This document shows, in pieces, positions 56,431-58,247 of a stretch of DNA of 58,247 nucleotides. The DNA comes from Marinoscillum furvescens DSM 4134 (GTDB taxonomy: Bacteria; Bacteroidota; Bacteroidia; Cytophagales; Cyclobacteriaceae): positions 1 through 58,247 of the forward strand of contig NZ_QREG01000029.1 of NCBI RefSeq assembly GCF_003386095.1, written 5' to 3'. The notes beneath the pieces were generated by a model. The model saw only the letters and a program-made list of their open reading frames with translations, had not been told where the DNA came from and did not search any database. Position 1 is the first letter of the stretch, and the number at the start of each line of letters is the position of its first letter. The position numbers were made by a program, and so were the translations under genes.

Positions 56431-57252
56431 ATGAGCCAACATCCAATCGGCATATTTGACTCTGGATATGGCGGCCTTACGGTATTGCGCGAAATTGTAA
56501 AGACCCTGCCGGATCATGACTTTTTATATCTGGGAGACAATGCGCGCACGCCATACGGTACCCGCTCCTATGAAACCATCTACGCATATACCCTGCAAGC
56601 CGTAAAGTACCTGTTTGATCAGGGCTGCGAACTAGTAATCCTGGCCTGTAACACGGCATCTGCCAAGGCCCTGCGGACCATTCAGCAGCGAGACCTTCCC
56701 CAAATTGCCCCGCACAAACGGGTACTGGGCGTAATCCGACCTACTGCCGAGGTAATAGCCAGCTACACCCACACAGGCCATATAGGCGTGCTAGGCACCA
56801 CAGGTACGGTCAAAAGTGAATCTTACCTAATAGAAATCAAAAAACAAGCACCCACGCTCAACGTACACCAGCAAGCTTGCCCCATGTGGGTACCACTCAT
56901 TGAAAATGGTGAGCAGGATCACAATGGTGCAGATTACTTTGTGAAAAAATACCTAGACGAGCTCTTTAGCCAGTCACAAGACATAGACACGCTGCTGCTT
57001 GCCTGCACGCACTATCCACTGATGCTCAAAAAGATGCGCGAATACCTACCAGAGACCGTCACCATCCTCAATCAGGGAGATATCGTAGCGCCCAGTCTGG
57101 CAGACTACCTGCAACGACATCCGGAAATCGCCGAAAAATGTTCACAAAATGGTAAGTTGCGCTTTGTGACGACTGACTCCCCTGAAAATTTTGATAGGCA
57201 GGCAGCCACTTTTTTTGGCCAAAGCATAAAAAGTAACTTCGTAGATATTTAG
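56431..57252 (+). CDS. murI: Glutamate racemase
   Basis: Makes D-glutamate for peptidoglycan. 273 residues. Motifs: IGIFDSGYGGLTVL with Asp10-Ser11, LYLGDNARTPYG, catalytic Cys73 in LACNTASA and catalytic Cys192 in LACTHYPLM. Length is standard. It sits between the thioredoxin-fold-like gene and the TfoX gene, 12 nt from the latter. Confidence 0.97.
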   Translation: MSQHPIGIFDSGYGGLTVLREIVKTLPDHDFLYLGDNARTPYGTRSYETIYAYTLQAVKYLFDQGCELVILACNTASAKALRTIQQRDLPQIAPHKRVLGVIRPTAEVIASYTHTGHIGVLGTTGTVKSESYLIEIKKQAPTLNVHQQACPMWVPLIENGEQDHNGADYFVKKYLDELFSQSQDIDTLLLACTHYPLMLKKMREYLPETVTILNQGDIVAPSLADYLQRHPEIAEKCSQNGKLRFVTTDSPENFDRQAATFFGQSIKSNFVDI

Positions 57253-57264
57253 ATTTAAAAGTTC

Positions 57265-57597
57265 ATGGCTTATGATCCTGAACTTGCACTGCGAATCCGC
57301 GATACTTTTCGCTCCCTCGCCACGCAAGACATCACTGAAAAGAAGATGTTTGGCGGACTGGCTTTTTTATATCGGGGCAAAATGACTGTGGGCATCATCA
57401 AGGACGAGCTGGTGGTACGTGTGATGGCGGACAAAATGCCCACTGTACTCGATCAACCGCACACAAGGGAGATGGATTTCACCAAAAAGCCCATGAAAGA
57501 GTTTGTGTTTGTCGCTCCCCAGGGGTTTGAGCAGGAGCAGCAACTCCTGAAATGGATAGACCTGGGCATGGAGCATGCACGCAGCAAAGCTGGCTAA
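57265..57597 (+). CDS. TfoX/Sxy N-terminal-domain protein
   Basis: 110 residues, only the N-terminal TfoX domain (KKMFGGLAFLYRGKMTVGI). In gamma-proteobacteria TfoX/Sxy induces competence together with CRP; here the C-terminal DNA-related domain is missing, so the role is unknown. Lies 12 nt after murI and just before the GNAT gene (ATG 2 nt after the stop). Confidence 0.9.
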   Translation: MAYDPELALRIRDTFRSLATQDITEKKMFGGLAFLYRGKMTVGIIKDELVVRVMADKMPTVLDQPHTREMDFTKKPMKEFVFVAPQGFEQEQQLLKWIDLGMEHARSKAG

Positions 57598-57599
57598 CT

Positions 57600-58058
57600 A
57601 TGAATTTGGAAATTACGAAACTCGGACATACTGAAAAGGCACCTATGGATCTGCTCTTCAAAGCAGACCCCTCCGTAGAAATGATCGAGCGCTACCTGTA
57701 CTCTGGAGACTGCTATCTGGCAAAACTGGATGGCCAGCTTGCCGGGGCATTTGTGCTCATGCCCAACAATGACTCAGAAATAGAGCTAAAAAACATTTCC
57801 ATAGATGCGCAATACCAGGGTCAGGGCATCGGTAAGGAAATCATCAAATATGTAGTTCGGATTTCGAAAATGGAAGGCTATGAATACCTGGTGGTGAAAA
57901 CCGCCGACAGCAGCAAGGACACCATCGAGTACTACCAAAAACTCAAGTTTGAGCATTACTTCATCTCCAAAGGGCACTTTCTAAAATACTACGACCAGCC
58001 CATTATCGAAAATGGCCAACAAGCCATAGATCAAATAGCACTACGCAGAAAGCTTTAG
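57600..58058 (+). CDS. GNAT-family N-acetyltransferase
   Basis: 152 residues from the ATG at 57600. Central acetyl-CoA-binding motif ISIDAQYQGQGIGKEIIKYV (about 62-81) with QGQGIG. It also has a DSSKDTIEYYQKLKFEH segment typical of motif B. The substrate is unknown. The frame is open 16 codons earlier, overlapping TfoX, but the shorter start leaves a normal N-terminus. Last gene before the group II intron end. Confidence 0.9.
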   Translation: MNLEITKLGHTEKAPMDLLFKADPSVEMIERYLYSGDCYLAKLDGQLAGAFVLMPNNDSEIELKNISIDAQYQGQGIGKEIIKYVVRISKMEGYEYLVVKTADSSKDTIEYYQKLKFEHYFISKGHFLKYYDQPIIENGQQAIDQIALRRKL

Positions 58059-58152
58059 CACATTTATGAGAAGAAAGCCCTCCTCTTTTCAAAAAAATTC
58101 TTTGAAAAATACCCGAGCAGTTGGTTTTCTTAAACATTAAAAACCAATGCGT

Positions 58153-58247
58153 ATCGAGTAGAGCAAAGTAAAGGAGACTTTTAGACCTTCGGAAACCCGG
58201 AAAGGATTTCTTCTTTACTTCAGCCCTCTCACACCACCGTACGTACG
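58153..58247 (-). mobile_element. 3' end (domains V/VI) of a group II intron, truncated by the window
   Basis: On the minus strand the last 95 nt read from a domain V end (GTACGGTGGT) into GTGAGAGGGC and a long hairpin whose arms AAGTAAAG and CTTTACTT pair perfectly. The lower stem AGGGC/GCTCT is followed by an unpaired A and then GAG/CTC, giving a bulged adenosine (58159) six nucleotides before the final CTCGAT. That is the layout of domain VI with its branch point and an intron end in AT. The 5' part, with domains I-IV and any reverse transcriptase gene, lies outside the window. Assignment is from these motifs, no homology search was possible. Confidence 0.75.

Noticed and set aside
58086-58108. 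TTTTCAAA/TTTGAAAA hairpin after the GNAT gene
   Set aside because: All A/T apart from one pair and no T-run follows; too weak to call a terminator.

Overview
The window looks like chromosomal DNA from a member of the Bacteroidota, most likely order Cytophagales. Several independent features support this: tandem SusC/SusD outer-membrane nutrient systems, a type IX secretion (T9SS) C-terminal sorting domain, a PorE-like OmpA protein, promoters of the form TTTG-N18-TAnnTTTG, almost no Shine-Dalgarno sequences, and several TTG/GTG starts. The exact genus cannot be told from the sequence.

Layout. 1-8 kb: on the minus strand, a spoT/relA gene and a probable fur-STAS-purA operon; on the plus strand, tRNA-Leu(UAG), trigger factor, clpP and clpX. 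8-10.5 kb: queD-lpxB (minus) and a heptose-epimerase-like gene (plus). 10.5-26.5 kb: an accessory-type surface region on the minus strand, with two tandem SusC-SusD-lipoprotein operons and a 1337-residue BNR-propeller protein carrying a T9SS sorting domain. 26.7-32 kb: PorE-like OmpA protein, queE, folD, lepA. 32-44 kb: small metabolic and envelope genes (dtd, an oxidoreductase, YkvA-like, a short IscA-like protein, folB, a DivIVA-like protein, WD40, a phosphopantetheinyl transferase, a SirB1-like protein, acyl-CoA carboxylase beta), then an Mce/MlaD protein with a cell-wall amidase, and lptD divergently.

44.5-53.2 kb is a signalling island with three multi-PAS histidine kinases. The first has an N-terminal membrane domain that keeps every ethylene/copper-binding residue of the plant receptor ETR1. 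It overlaps an Rcp1-like single-domain response regulator by 4 nt. The second is a receiver-PAS-PAS-HisKA_3 kinase and the third a six-PAS HisKA_3 kinase; neither has a DNA-binding partner nearby. yebC and a 62-residue orphan gene lie between them, the latter behind a pair of matching palindromes one multiple of five helical turns apart. 53.4-58 kb holds orphan small proteins, an OxyR-type LysR regulator with an ATTGAT-N11-ATCAAT dyad at its start, murI, a TfoX N-terminal-domain protein and a GNAT acetyltransferase. The right edge cuts into the 3' end (domains V/VI) of a minus-strand group II intron.

The most interesting points are the ethylene-receptor-like kinase with its partner regulator, the duplicated palindromes at 49.24-49.31 kb, the duplicated SusCD-lipoprotein triplets, the IscA-like protein that lacks its C-terminal cysteines, and the group II intron end. 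No CRISPR array, prophage, insertion sequence or rRNA was seen.
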